DNA from: Actinopolyspora xinjiangensis
GTDB lineage: Bacteria > Actinomycetota > Actinomycetes > Mycobacteriales > Pseudonocardiaceae
NCBI RefSeq assembly: GCF_900104475.1
Contig: NZ_FNJR01000001.1
Location: forward strand, 235,629-299,628
Direction: 5' to 3'
DNA length: 64,000 nt
A program made the position numbers and the translations under genes. Below the pieces are notes generated by a model. The model was given only the letters and a program-made list of their open reading frames with translations, did no database searches and was not told where the DNA came from. This document shows positions 33,265 to 42,133 of the stretch, in pieces (the stretch's first letter is position 1; each line of letters opens with the position of its first letter).

Positions 33265-33580
33265 CAGCACCCCGGTACCGCCGCCGAAGCTCCGCGTCGT
33301 GCACCTCGGGCGACGGTGGTATCGGGCACCTCTCGCGACGTCGCGTCCAACGCCCCCGAAACGACCGGCGCCACTTCCGGAGGGGCTCGCCCGGCCGCAC
33401 GCGGCGGGTTCCCCGGAGAGGTCTCGTGCGGGCGGCCTCGAGGTGGCGCGACTGCCCGCACGGGACTCCGGCGCGGGGGCACCCCGCGAGCTTCCGCGAC
33501 AGCGCCGCTGACACGTCCACCCACGCGCTATTCAATGACAGATATTGACATCTGTCATCACATGGTTGACAGTTGAACTC
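33265..33580. other. 316-base intergenic stretch with operator
   Basis: Apart from the inverted repeat at 33535-33558 near its right end no feature was supported. Confidence 0.4.
33535..33558. promoter_or_regulatory. inverted repeat upstream of an aldo-keto reductase gene
   Basis: ATGACAGAT (33535-33543) and ATCTGTCAT (33550-33558) are perfect 9-bp arms with six bases between, 23 bases before the start codon in an AT-rich stretch. A half site TGACAG recurs at 33567-33572. It is a likely operator for the TetR protein encoded by the second gene. Confidence 0.65.
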
Positions 33581-34588
33581 ATGCAGCGACACGCACTGGG
33601 CAACACCGGACCCGAGGTCTCGACGGTCGGCCTCGGCCTGATGGGCATGTCGGACTTCTACGGCCCCGCCGACACGCGGGAGAGCCACGCCACCATCGAC
33701 GCAGCCGTCGAGGCGGGCATCAACCTGCTGGACACCGGCGACTTCTACGGCAGCGGGCACAACGAGCTGCTGCTGCGCGAGGCGCTGCGACGGCACGACC
33801 GCGACTCGCTGGAGATCAGCGTCAAGTTCGGCGCGATGCGCGATCCGGACGGCGGGATCGTCGGATTCGACGGCAGCCCCGCCGGAGTGAAGAACTCGCT
33901 GGCGCAGACCCTGCAACGGCTGGGCACCGACCACGTCGACATCTACCGACCGGCCCGCCTCGACCCCCGGGTACCGATCGAGGACACCATCGGCGCCGTC
34001 TCGGAGATGGTCGAGGCGGGCTACGTGCGCCACATCGGACTGTCCGAGATGGGCTCCGAGACCATCCGCCGGGCCGCCGCGGTGCACCCGATCGTGGATC
34101 TGCAGATCGAGTACTCGCTGGTCTCGCGGGGCATCGAGCGCTCCATCCTGCCGACCTGCCGGGAGCTCGGCATCGGCATCACCGCCTACGGCGTGCTCTC
34201 CCGGGGCCTGATCTCCGGCCACTGGAGCGGAGACGCCCAGCAGGGGGACTCACGCGGCCACTACCCCCGATTCCAGGGCGAGAACCTGGAGCGCAACCTG
34301 GAGCTCGTCGAGCGGCTGCGCTCGATCGCCCGGGGGAAGGGCGTCGAGGTGGCGCAGGTGGCGATCGCCTGGGTGCTGGCACAGGGCTCGGACATCGTGC
34401 CGCTGATCGGTGCCCGCCGCCGCGACCGGCTCGGCGAGGCGCTGGGGGCCCTGGACGTCGAGCTCTCGACCGACGAGCTCGCCGCGATCGAACGCGCGGT
34501 ACCGCCGGAGGCCGTGGCGGGCCGGCGCTACGACGAGGGCGGCATGGCGCTGCTCGACAGCGAGCGCGACGCCGAGGGGTCCTCGTGA
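33581..34588 (+). CDS. aldo-keto reductase
   Basis: A 335-residue NADPH-dependent oxidoreductase with a TIM barrel. ATG 33581 gives the usual start MQRHALGNTGPEVSTVGLG. Catalytic Asp and Tyr lie in LLDTGDFYGSGHNEL and the lysine in LEISVKFGAM. The position normally holding the fourth residue (His in QHR) reads DIYRPARLDPRVP, a variant without that His. The phosphate-binding end is LIGARRRDRL. The substrate is unknown; many relatives reduce quinone- or aldehyde-type compounds. Its stop overlaps the GTG of a TetR gene, so the pair forms one operon. Confidence 0.87.
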   Translation: MQRHALGNTGPEVSTVGLGLMGMSDFYGPADTRESHATIDAAVEAGINLLDTGDFYGSGHNELLLREALRRHDRDSLEISVKFGAMRDPDGGIVGFDGSPAGVKNSLAQTLQRLGTDHVDIYRPARLDPRVPIEDTIGAVSEMVEAGYVRHIGLSEMGSETIRRAAAVHPIVDLQIEYSLVSRGIERSILPTCRELGIGITAYGVLSRGLISGHWSGDAQQGDSRGHYPRFQGENLERNLELVERLRSIARGKGVEVAQVAIAWVLAQGSDIVPLIGARRRDRLGEALGALDVELSTDELAAIERAVPPEAVAGRRYDEGGMALLDSERDAEGSS

Positions 34589-35172
34589 CCGAGGCGCTCA
34601 CCGCCGAGCGGATACTCGAAGCGGCGGAAGACACCCTCCGCCGCTTCGGGCCCGGCAAGACGACCGTGGTGGACGTGGCCCGCGCCCTGGGCGTCAGCCA
34701 CGGCAGCGTGTACCGGCACTTCCCGAACAAGGCGGCGCTGCGCGACGCCGTGGCCGCGCGCTGGCTGGACCGGATCAACGAGCCGCTCCGGCCGTTGACC
34801 ACCGAGGACGCGCCCGCCACCGAACGGCTCCGGAACTGGCTGGAGCTGCTGAGCACGACCAAGCGCCGGATGGCGCGGGAGGACCCGGAGCTGTTCGCGA
34901 CCTACCACGCGCTGGCCACCGAGTCGCGCGAGGTGGTCGGGGCGCACCTGGAGACGCTGGCCGGGATGATCGCGCGGATCGTCTCGGACGGGGTGGCCCG
35001 GGGCGAGTTCGAGGTCGACGATCCGCACCGCGCGGCGAAGGCGGTGCTGTCGGCCACCGCCCGGTTCCACAACCCCGCGCACGCATCGGAGTGGGACGAC
35101 CCGGAACTCGACGCGGACTTCGAGGAGGTATGGGCGCTGCTGCTGCGGGGGCTGGCGAGCGGACGCCGGTAG
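34585..35172 (+). CDS. TetR-family regulator
   Basis: A 195-residue regulator whose GTG overlaps the reductase stop (GTGA). The HTH is at residues about 8-55 (RILEAAEDTLRRFGPGKTTV, then ARALGVSHGSVYRHFPNKA). The C-terminal domain resembles the TetR_C group of YbjK/RutR-like actinomycete regulators. It probably represses the operon through the inverted repeat at 33535-33558, with an electrophilic compound as inducer. Confidence 0.88.
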   Translation: MTEALTAERILEAAEDTLRRFGPGKTTVVDVARALGVSHGSVYRHFPNKAALRDAVAARWLDRINEPLRPLTTEDAPATERLRNWLELLSTTKRRMAREDPELFATYHALATESREVVGAHLETLAGMIARIVSDGVARGEFEVDDPHRAAKAVLSATARFHNPAHASEWDDPELDADFEEVWALLLRGLASGRR

Positions 35173-35403
35173 GACTTCTACCCGGTTGGGAACTCGCCGT
35201 CCCTGAGTGGCGCCCCTCCTTCACCGACTGGCGCCCCGGCGCACCTCCGCGCCGGGGGCCGTCGCTGACGCCCCACATCGATCCGGACCCCACGCCGGTC
35301 CGGGGCCCCCGCGCGGTCTCCAGGGCCGCTGGCGGGACCGTGCCCCGTGGGACGCGGCTCCACACGACTTGGTTTTGCACAACCGACTGGTACCCTCCGT
35401 GGC

Positions 35404-35919
35404 GTGTCGGACGGAACGGACGAGGCGCGGGAATCCGGCGGCGAGTCGATCTCGCGGGCGGATTCCGAACAGCTGCTGCGGTTGGAGCGCCAGCTGTGCT
35501 TCGTGCTGCACGCCACCTCCCGCGCGTTCGACACGCTGTACCGGCCGGTGCTGGCCGAGCTCGGGCTGACCTACCCGCAGTACCTGGTGATGCTGGCCGT
35601 GTGGGAGCACGGCGAACGCAGCGTCAAGGAACTGGGGCGATCGCTGCGGCTGGACTCGGGCACACTGTCCCCGCTGCTCAAACGGCTGGAAAAGGCCGGG
35701 TTCGTGCGGCGGGAGCGCAGCCCGATCGACGAGCGCTCGGTGGTGGTGCGCCCCACCGAGGAGGGCATCGCGCTGCGCGAGCGGGCCAGCGACATCCCGC
35801 GGCGAATCCTCAGCGCGACCGGGCTGGACGAGCAGCGGCTCGGCGAGCTGCACACCGCGCTGAACAGCGTCACCTCGGCCCTGGACCGGGCCGCCGAGGA
35901 GATCGACCGCCGGGAGTGA
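35404..35919 (+). CDS. ohrR: OhrR-type MarR regulator
   Basis: A 171-residue winged-helix regulator with a GTG start. Cys32 in RQLCFVLHATSRAF matches the reactive cysteine of OhrR, which is oxidised by organic hydroperoxides and then releases DNA. The wing and recognition helix follow (TYPQYLVMLAVWEHGERSVK, LDSGTLSPLLKRLEKAGFV, RRERSPIDERSVVV). Residues before 25 are an extra acidic leader. The usual partner ohr is not adjacent: the next gene is a convergent aldo-keto reductase. So its target may be elsewhere, or may be the redox genes here. Confidence 0.85.
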   Translation: MSDGTDEARESGGESISRADSEQLLRLERQLCFVLHATSRAFDTLYRPVLAELGLTYPQYLVMLAVWEHGERSVKELGRSLRLDSGTLSPLLKRLEKAGFVRRERSPIDERSVVVRPTEEGIALRERASDIPRRILSATGLDEQRLGELHTALNSVTSALDRAAEEIDRRE

Positions 35920-36039
35920 GCACTCCCACCGGGCCGCGACTCTCCGATCTCCGGCCCGCACCGGAAGTGGACACCACCGCGAGAGGTTCCGCCACCCGAA
36001 CGGCTGAGGCAACCGAGCGAGCCGTGTCCGAATTCTTCG

Positions 36040-37068
36040 TCACCGCCCGCGGCGCGGCTCCTTACGTCGCAGGTCCGGCGGGGTCCAACCGACATCGGCC
36101 GGGTTGAGGGTGGTGCCGGGCGGCACGATCTCGTCGATGCGATCCAGCGTCGCCGCGTCGAGCCGGATGTCGGCGGCGCCGAGCTGGGACTCCAGCTGTT
36201 CCATGGTGCGGGGGCCGATGATCGGCGCGGTCACCACCGGGTGGCTGAGCACGAACGCCAGCGCCAGGTCCACCAGGGTGATCCCGGAGTCGGCGGCCAA
36301 CCGCGCCAGCTCCTCGACCGCGTCGAGCTTGCGCGCGTTGTCGGTCCTGGTCGGGTCGAACCGGTCGGGCATGGAGTTCGCGCGGTGGGTGTCCGGGGCG
36401 TCCCGTCCCCGCCGGTACTTGCCGGAGAGCCAACCGCCCGACAACGGGCTCCAGGGGAGCACCCCCATGCCGTAGTCGCGGGCTACGGGCAGCACGTCGG
36501 CCTCGATCCCCCTGGTCAGGATCGAGTAGGGCGGCTGTTCGGTGACGAACCTCTCCCGCACGCGCCGCTCGGCCACCCAGTGCGACTCCACGATCAGGTG
36601 GGCGGGGAAAGTGGAGCAGCCCGCGTAGCGGATCTTGCCGTCGCGGATCAGGTCGGTCAGCGCGCCCAGCGTCTCGTCGATGTGAGTGTCCGGGTCGGGC
36701 CGGTGTACCTGGTAGAGGTCGATGTGGTCGGTGCCCAGCCTGCGCAGGCTGTTCTCCACCTCGCGGACGAGCCAGCGGCGCGAGTTGCCCCGCTCGTTGG
36801 GATCCTCGCCCATCGGCGCGTGGGCCTTGGTGGCCAGCACGACGTCGTCCCTGCGGCCGTCGGCGAGGGCCCTGCCGACGATCTCCTCCGACTCACCGTG
36901 CGAGTACACGTCGGCGGTGTCGATGAAGTTGATCCCGGCGTCCAGGGCGCGGTGGATGATTCGGATCGAGTCGTCGTGATCGGGGTTGCCCCAGGCGCCG
37001 AAGTTCATGGCGCCGAGGCACAGCGGGCTGACCTTGACTCCGGTCCTGCCGAGTGAGACGTGGTCCAC
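36040..37068 (-). CDS. aldo-keto reductase
   Basis: A 342-residue aldo-keto reductase (AKR11/12-like) with a GTG start. The complete tetrad is visible: Asp and Tyr in FIDTADVYSHGESE, Lys in VVLATKAHAPMGED and His in LYQVHRPDPDTHID. The C-terminal NADP loop is APIIGPRTMEQLES. Relatives reduce sugar- or aldehyde-type substrates. It is monocistronic, convergent with ohrR, and divergent from the dehydrogenase pair starting at 37419. Confidence 0.88.
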   Translation of the reverse strand: MDHVSLGRTGVKVSPLCLGAMNFGAWGNPDHDDSIRIIHRALDAGINFIDTADVYSHGESEEIVGRALADGRRDDVVLATKAHAPMGEDPNERGNSRRWLVREVENSLRRLGTDHIDLYQVHRPDPDTHIDETLGALTDLIRDGKIRYAGCSTFPAHLIVESHWVAERRVRERFVTEQPPYSILTRGIEADVLPVARDYGMGVLPWSPLSGGWLSGKYRRGRDAPDTHRANSMPDRFDPTRTDNARKLDAVEELARLAADSGITLVDLALAFVLSHPVVTAPIIGPRTMEQLESQLGAADIRLDAATLDRIDEIVPPGTTLNPADVGWTPPDLRRKEPRRGR

Positions 37069-37418
37069 GGGTCGCGGTCCTTTCCTGTCGTTCTCGTTCC
37101 GGCCGATCCGGCCGATGAGCGGCGGCGGTTCGGGAAAGCCGGGCCCGATCGTGCCGCCGCGTGTCGGCCCCCGCCCGGTGGCGCGGTGCCGGGGCGGAGC
37201 GACGGCCCCGGCTGACCTCCCCTCCAGCCGATCACAGCACTCCCCGGCACGGAAGCGTCCCGCCGCCGGGGCGGTTCGCCCCGACTTCCGAGAGCAATAT
37301 CAATTGTGCGCAATACAAACTTGGCAATTTAAGTTGTGTACAATGAAATTGGTGTCGCCCCGCCGCACGACGCGGGACGAGATCCCGAACCGAACCACGA
37401 CCCCGGGAGAACAAGCAG
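37069..37418. other. 350-base divergent control region
   Basis: GC-rich near 37070-37280, then a distinct AT-rich island at about 37290-37350 carrying the two repeated palindromes annotated separately. No gene supported. Confidence 0.4.
37303..37344. promoter_or_regulatory. two related palindromic sites 30 bp apart
   Basis: ATTGTGCGCAAT (37303-37314) and GTTGTGTACAAT (37333-37344) share the pattern TTGTGnnCAAT, lie exactly 30 bp (about three helix turns) apart and sit in the AT-rich control region before the dehydrogenase genes. A dimeric regulator such as a MarR/HxlR protein probably binds both. Confidence 0.6.
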
Positions 37419-38432
37419 TTGTCACTGCCCGACACAGCACGAGAAGTACGGCTCGCCGAGCGCCCCAGCGGGTGGCCCACCGACAGCACCTTCGAGACCG
37501 CCACCGTGCCGGTGCGCCGACCGGCGGCCGGACAGCTCCTGGTGCGCAACCTGGTGATGAGCGTCGATCCCGCCATGCGCGGCCAGATGGACGACCGCCC
37601 CTCCTACGTGGCGCCCTTCCAGATCGGTGAGCCCCTCAACGGCGCGGCCGTCGGCGAGGTCGCCGTCTCCGAGTCCGAGGACTTCCAGGTCGGTGACCTG
37701 GTCGTTCACACCCTGGGATGGCGCGAGTACGCGCTGCTCGACGCGAACGCCGCCAGACGGGTGGACCCGGAGCTCGCGGAGCCCAACGCCTTCCTCGGCG
37801 TGCTCGGCGCACCCGGCCTGACCGCCTACACCGGCCTGTTCGAGATCGCCGGACTGCGGGAGACCGACGTCGTGTTCGTCTCCGGCGCGGCGGGCGCGGT
37901 CGGCTCCATCGCCGGACAGCTCGCCAAGCTGCACGGGGCCCGGAAGGTCGTCGGCAGCGCCGGATCGGACGAGAAGGTCCGCCACCTCACCGAGGACCTC
38001 GGATTCGACGCGGCGTTCAACTACAAGCGGGGCCCGGTTCACCAGCAGCTGGCCGAAGCCGCCCCCGAGGGCATCGACGTCTACTTCGACAACGTCGGCG
38101 GCGACCACCTGGAAGCCGCGATCCACAGCATGAACGACTTCGGCCGCATCGCCATGTGCGGCGCGATCTCGCAGTACAACGAGGTCGACGCGCAGCCGGG
38201 GCCACGCGGCATGTTCCAGATGGTCAGCAAGCGGCTCACCGCGCGCGGCTTCATCGTCATCGACCACTTCGACAAGTACCCGGAGTTCATGGCCGAGGTC
38301 GGCGGCTGGCTGCGCCAGGGACGGCTGCGCTACGAGGAGACCGTGCTGCACGGCCTCGACAAGGCCCCCGAGGCCTTCCTGGGCATGATGCGCGGCGAGA
38401 ACACCGGCAAGATGCTGGTCGATCTGCGCTGA
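37419..38432 (+). CDS. NADP-dependent zinc-free MDR oxidoreductase
   Basis: A 337-residue medium-chain reductase of the CurA/leukotriene B4 12-hydroxydehydrogenase group. TTG 37419 is used, after GGGAGA. Family features: LVRNLVMSVDPAMRGQM, LGAPGLTAYTGLFEIAGL, the Rossmann motif FVSGAAGAVGSIAGQLAKL (residues about 147-165) and IDVYFDNVGGDHLEAAI. No zinc ligands, as expected. It reduces C=C bonds of enones using NADPH. It is co-directional with a zinc dehydrogenase gene 61 bases downstream. Confidence 0.88.
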   Translation: MSLPDTAREVRLAERPSGWPTDSTFETATVPVRRPAAGQLLVRNLVMSVDPAMRGQMDDRPSYVAPFQIGEPLNGAAVGEVAVSESEDFQVGDLVVHTLGWREYALLDANAARRVDPELAEPNAFLGVLGAPGLTAYTGLFEIAGLRETDVVFVSGAAGAVGSIAGQLAKLHGARKVVGSAGSDEKVRHLTEDLGFDAAFNYKRGPVHQQLAEAAPEGIDVYFDNVGGDHLEAAIHSMNDFGRIAMCGAISQYNEVDAQPGPRGMFQMVSKRLTARGFIVIDHFDKYPEFMAEVGGWLRQGRLRYEETVLHGLDKAPEAFLGMMRGENTGKMLVDLR

Positions 38433-38493
38433 GCGCACCCGCCCACCGACGGATCGTGAAATCGACAACCCACCTCATCCGGAGTTCGCACCC

Positions 38494-39540
38494 TTGAAGG
38501 CAACACTGCTCCACGGCCCGAAGGACATCCGCGTGGGAGAGGTCCCCGAGCCCGCGCTGCTGGAGAGCACCGACGCGATCGTGCGGGTGACCCACGCCTG
38601 CATCTGCGGCAGCGACCTGTGGCCCTACCGGGGAGTGGGGCTGGACGGCGACGGCCCCGCCGAGCCCCAGCGCATCGGCCACGAGTTCCTCGGCGTGGTC
38701 GAGGAGACCGGTTCCGACGTGACCTCGCCGCGCCCCGGCGACGTCGTGGTCGCGCCGTTCACCTTCTCCGACGGCAGCTGCGAGTTCTGCCGGGACGGGC
38801 TGCCCACCTCCTGCGTCAACGGCGGCATGTGGGGCTCCGGCGGAGTGGACGGCGGCCAGGGCGAGGCCGTGCGCGTGCCGAGGGCGGAAGGAACCCTGGT
38901 GCGGCTGCCCGGCGGTTCCGACGAGGCGCTGAGCGCCTCGCTGCTCACGCTCTCCGACGTGTTCAGCACCGGCCACCACGCCGCCGTGTCCGCCTCGGTG
39001 AAGCGGGGCTCCACAGTGGTCGTGGTCGGCGACGGCGCGGTCGGGCTGTCCGGGGTGCTCGCCTCGGCCCGGCTCGGCGCCGAGCGGATCGTCATCATGG
39101 GCAGGCACACCCCGCGCACCGAGCTGGCCGAGCGGTTCGGCGCCACCGACGTGGTGCCGGAGCGCGGCGCCGAGGGCGTCGAGCGGGTGCGCGAGCTGAC
39201 CGGCGGGCACGGCGCCCCGCACGTGCTGGAGTGCGTCGGCACGGACGACTCGCTGGCCACCGCCGTGGGCGTGGTGCGCGACGGCGGGGCGATCGGCAGG
39301 GTCGGCGCGCCGACCTACGCCGGCATCCCGCAGTCGGCCGAGACGTTCTTCCGCAACGTCACCATCAGCGGCGGCGTGGCCCCGGCGCGCGACTACATCC
39401 CGGAGCTGCTGCCCGACGTGCTGGAGGGCAGGGTCCAGCCCGGCCTGGTCTTCGACAGGACGGTCGGGCTCGACGACGTGGCGGACGGCTACCGCGCCAT
39501 GCACGAGCGCGAGGCGCTCAAGGTGCTGGTCCGCCCGTGA
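38494..39540 (+). CDS. zinc-dependent alcohol dehydrogenase
   Basis: A 348-residue MDR enzyme with a TTG start. Catalytic zinc ligands: Cys in HACICGSDLWPYRG and His-Glu in RIGHEFLGVVEE. Three of the structural-zinc cysteines remain as CEFCRDGLPTSC. The Rossmann motif is VVVVGDGAVGLSGVLASARL. It oxidises or reduces an alcohol/aldehyde pair with NAD(P)H. Together with the upstream CurA-like reductase and the aldo-keto reductase it could form a detoxification set for reactive carbonyls. Confidence 0.88.
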   Translation: MKATLLHGPKDIRVGEVPEPALLESTDAIVRVTHACICGSDLWPYRGVGLDGDGPAEPQRIGHEFLGVVEETGSDVTSPRPGDVVVAPFTFSDGSCEFCRDGLPTSCVNGGMWGSGGVDGGQGEAVRVPRAEGTLVRLPGGSDEALSASLLTLSDVFSTGHHAAVSASVKRGSTVVVVGDGAVGLSGVLASARLGAERIVIMGRHTPRTELAERFGATDVVPERGAEGVERVRELTGGHGAPHVLECVGTDDSLATAVGVVRDGGAIGRVGAPTYAGIPQSAETFFRNVTISGGVAPARDYIPELLPDVLEGRVQPGLVFDRTVGLDDVADGYRAMHEREALKVLVRP

Positions 39541-39619
39541 GAGGCGACGACGTCCCCTCCTCGGAGGAATGACCGTCCGCGCGGAGCACCACCGCGGTCT
39601 CCCGCGCGGACCCGATACC

Positions 39620-39654
39620 GGCCCTCCCGACCGTTCGGGGCGATCGGGAGGGCC
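39620..39654. terminator. bidirectional terminator
   Basis: GGCCCTCCCGA (39620-39630) and TCGGGAGGGCC (39644-39654) form a perfect 11-bp stem with a 13-base loop between two convergent genes. Confidence 0.75.
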
Positions 39655-39660
39655 TCGGGG

Positions 39661-40515
39661 TCAGCCTCGCGGCCCGTCCAGCAGCGGCGCGACGGCCTCG
39701 ACCAGCCGCCGCGCCGCGTCGGTGTCGGTCTCGCCGGTGGGTTGGATCGTCTCGAACTCGCCGAGCTCCACGCCGACCAGCTCGTGCTCGGCGAGCATCC
39801 CGGCCACCTCGTGCAACCGTTCCAGGGTGAGACCGCCCGGAACGCGGTAGTCGGTGGCCAGCACGCCGGGTTCGAGCACGTCGCAGTCGAGGTGGAAGTA
39901 CACCGGCCTGCCCGCCACGGCGGCGCGGAGCTTGTCCACCATGTCCTCGCCCGCCGAGACCGCGCTGATCGTGCCCTCGGAGAGCAACCGCCGCTCCGCC
40001 TCGTCGACGTCGCGGAGACCGCCGAGCACGACGTTGCCGAGGGCGAGTCCGTCGCCCAGCCCGGAGTCCCACATGCCGCAGGCACCGGCCAGCACCATGC
40101 CGCCCAGGTAGCCGCTCTCCGAAGTGGCCGGGGTGTGCAGGTCGGCGTGGGCGTCCAGCCAGACCACGCAGGCGTCGGGACGGTGGCGCGCCACCACCGG
40201 CAGCGTCGCCAGCGCCACCGCGCACCTGTTCACCGCAGTGACCGGCCTGGCTCCCTCGGCCAGCAGCGTGTCGTAGCGGTTGGCGAGCCTGCGCAGCTCG
40301 GGCAACGCGGCGGTCAGCTCGGTCTCCCAGTCCGCGCTCAGCGCCGGGCGCGACTGGCCGATCCGGGTCAGCCCGGCCCGCATGTACCGGGCGAGCTCGG
40401 AGCCGAGGATCCGCGCCCCCGCCATCGCGCGATCGTTGTGGTCACCCGCGCGCCCGTGAAACGCCGTGAGCGCCCCGTGGGTCGTCGTGGGTACCGAGTC
40501 CTCGCCTGCCGACAT
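39661..40515 (-). CDS. arginase/agmatinase-fold protein with altered first metal motif
   Basis: A 284-residue ureohydrolase-fold protein. ATG 40515 is chosen for the GAGGAGGGG upstream; an ATG at 40560 is possible. Metal motifs DAHADLHTP (residues about 136-144) and HLDCDVLEP (about 211-219) are kept, but the N-terminal GGDH motif, which gives the first manganese histidine, is replaced by AVNRCAVALATLPVV. The substrate loop SGYLGGMVLAGACGMWDSGL resembles actinomycete arginase-family proteins of unknown activity. It may use one metal, or have lost hydrolysis. It stands alone, next to the dehalogenase. Confidence 0.75.
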   Translation of the reverse strand: MSAGEDSVPTTTHGALTAFHGRAGDHNDRAMAGARILGSELARYMRAGLTRIGQSRPALSADWETELTAALPELRRLANRYDTLLAEGARPVTAVNRCAVALATLPVVARHRPDACVVWLDAHADLHTPATSESGYLGGMVLAGACGMWDSGLGDGLALGNVVLGGLRDVDEAERRLLSEGTISAVSAGEDMVDKLRAAVAGRPVYFHLDCDVLEPGVLATDYRVPGGLTLERLHEVAGMLAEHELVGVELGEFETIQPTGETDTDAARRLVEAVAPLLDGPRG

Positions 40516-40719
40516 TCGCCCCTCCTCGCCTGGCTGCGCGTTCGTGTCGAACACCAGCATCCTATTGGGGGACGAACCGAGGGTGACCGGGAGTTGGGAC
40601 TTCGTGACGGCACCGCCTGCCCGGCAGGGGTCCGTCTCGGTGGCGCGTCGCCGCCGCGCGGCCGGAAGCACCGCGCGACCGCCGGCGGGCCTCGCCGTGA
40701 GGGCGGCGGGGCGAGTCCG

Positions 40720-41394
40720 TCACCGGGTGGGCAGCCCGAGCAGCCGATCCGCGACGGTCACCAAGTCGTCACCGGTCACGTCGGGGGCGTAGAAGACGTC
40801 ACCCGGCTCACCCTCCAGTCGGGAGCACCAGCCCGACGTGCAGCCCGCGCGCTTGGCGCCGTGGCAGTCCCAGGCGTGCACCGCGACCAGGGCCATGTCC
40901 CCGGGGGCGACCCCCAGCTGGTGGGCGGTGGCCCGGTAGACGGTGGGTGAGGGCTTCCAGATGCCCGCCTGGTCGGCCGTGACCACCCGATCGACGTACT
41001 TCGCCAGGCCCGCGTTGGCCAGGAAGCTCGCGGTGTTCTCCGCGTTGCCGACGGTCAGGCAACCCACGCGCACCCCGGCCTCGGAGAGCTTGCGCAGCGC
41101 GGGCTCGGCGTCCGGGTGGGCGGGCAGATGGGCGAAACCGTCGAGCACGTGGTCGATGTCGGCCTCGCTGGCCGTGTGCTCGCTCTCGGTGCGCAGCGCC
41201 TGGCGGGCGACGTCCGGGAACGAGCCGAACTCGCCGGACAGCGACAGCGCCATCGCGTCGCGCTGGAAGCGCAGGAACCAGGGGTGCAGCATCTCCGCGG
41301 GCTGGCCGATGTCGGTGAAGCGGGTGCGCAGGGCGCGCAGGTCCAGCAGGGTCTCCAGCACGTCGAAGGCGACTGCCACGGGCCTGGTGTTCAT
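40720..41394 (-). CDS. haloacid dehalogenase type II (HAD hydrolase)
   Basis: A 224-residue HAD-superfamily enzyme. The nucleophile aspartate is in VAFDVLETLLDL (residue about 10), the serine/threonine motif in VGCLTVGNAEN and the lysine in IWKPSPTVYR; the last acidic motif is altered (ALVAVHAWDCHGAKRAG). The order and the WDxxGA block fit L-2-haloacid dehalogenases (EC 3.8.1.2). It is divergent from a TetR gene, with a 16-bp palindrome between the two starts. Confidence 0.87.
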   Translation of the reverse strand: MNTRPVAVAFDVLETLLDLRALRTRFTDIGQPAEMLHPWFLRFQRDAMALSLSGEFGSFPDVARQALRTESEHTASEADIDHVLDGFAHLPAHPDAEPALRKLSEAGVRVGCLTVGNAENTASFLANAGLAKYVDRVVTADQAGIWKPSPTVYRATAHQLGVAPGDMALVAVHAWDCHGAKRAGCTSGWCSRLEGEPGDVFYAPDVTGDDLVTVADRLLGLPTR

Positions 41395-41445
41395 ACGGGT
41401 ACCTCCGTCTCGGATGACTGCCGGGATCCACCGGCGCCCGGACTT

Positions 41446-41461
41446 TACATACCGGTTTGTA
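41446..41461. promoter_or_regulatory. TetR operator between dehalogenase and tetR
   Basis: TACATACC (41446-41453) and GGTTTGTA (41454-41461) are inverted with one mismatch, 12 bases before the tetR start and in the middle of the divergent promoter region. Confidence 0.65.
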
Positions 41462-41473
41462 TAGTTACAACTC

Positions 41474-42073
41474 ATGGTGGAGACGAAACCGAGCGGCCCC
41501 GGGACGGGCGAACCCGGTTCGGCCAGGCAACGCATCCTGGACACGGCTTCGCGGCTGTTCTACGAGTCCGGCATCCAGGCGGTGGGGGTCAACACGCTCG
41601 CGGCGCGGGCCGGTGTGACCAAGGTGACGCTGTACGCGCACTTCGGCTCGAAGGACGGGCTGGTGGCAGCGCATCTGGCCGAACGGGACCGACGCTGGCG
41701 GGAAACCCTGGAGCGCGCGTCGGCGGGACGCGAGACGACCGAGCAGCGGCTGGCGGCGGTGTTCGAAAGCTACGAGGAGTGGACCGTGGCCGACGGGTTC
41801 CGGGGGTGCGGATTCGTCAACGCCGGAGTGGAGCTGACCGCTGCCGACCACCCCGGGCGGGAGGTCATCGAGCGGAACAAGGAGGGAACCCGCACCTGGC
41901 TGGCGGAGATCGCCGAGGCGGCTGGGTGCTCCGATCCGTCCGACGTGGCCGAGGAGTGGTTCCTGCTGCTGGAGGGAGCCGTGGTGCGCGCGACGCTGCG
42001 GCGGGACGCCACACCGCTGCACCGGGCGCACCGCGCGGCGCTGCGGCTGCTGCGGGAGGAGACCGGCGGCTGA
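41474..42073 (+). CDS. TetR-family regulator of the dehalogenase
   Basis: A 199-residue regulator. HTH at residues about 17-65 (RQRILDTASRLFYESGIQAV, then LAARAGVTKVTLYAHFGSKD). The C-terminal half (GCGFVNAGVELTAADHPGRE) matches TetR proteins with TetR_C_11-type domains. It is divergent from the haloacid dehalogenase gene with the operator palindrome in between, so it is the probable repressor of that gene. Confidence 0.88.
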   Translation: MVETKPSGPGTGEPGSARQRILDTASRLFYESGIQAVGVNTLAARAGVTKVTLYAHFGSKDGLVAAHLAERDRRWRETLERASAGRETTEQRLAAVFESYEEWTVADGFRGCGFVNAGVELTAADHPGREVIERNKEGTRTWLAEIAEAAGCSDPSDVAEEWFLLLEGAVVRATLRRDATPLHRAHRAALRLLREETGG

Positions 42074-42133
42074 GGTGGTTCCCGGCCGGGGACGTGCCGA
42101 TCTTTCGCGGGATCCACTCGCGACCGAGCCGGG

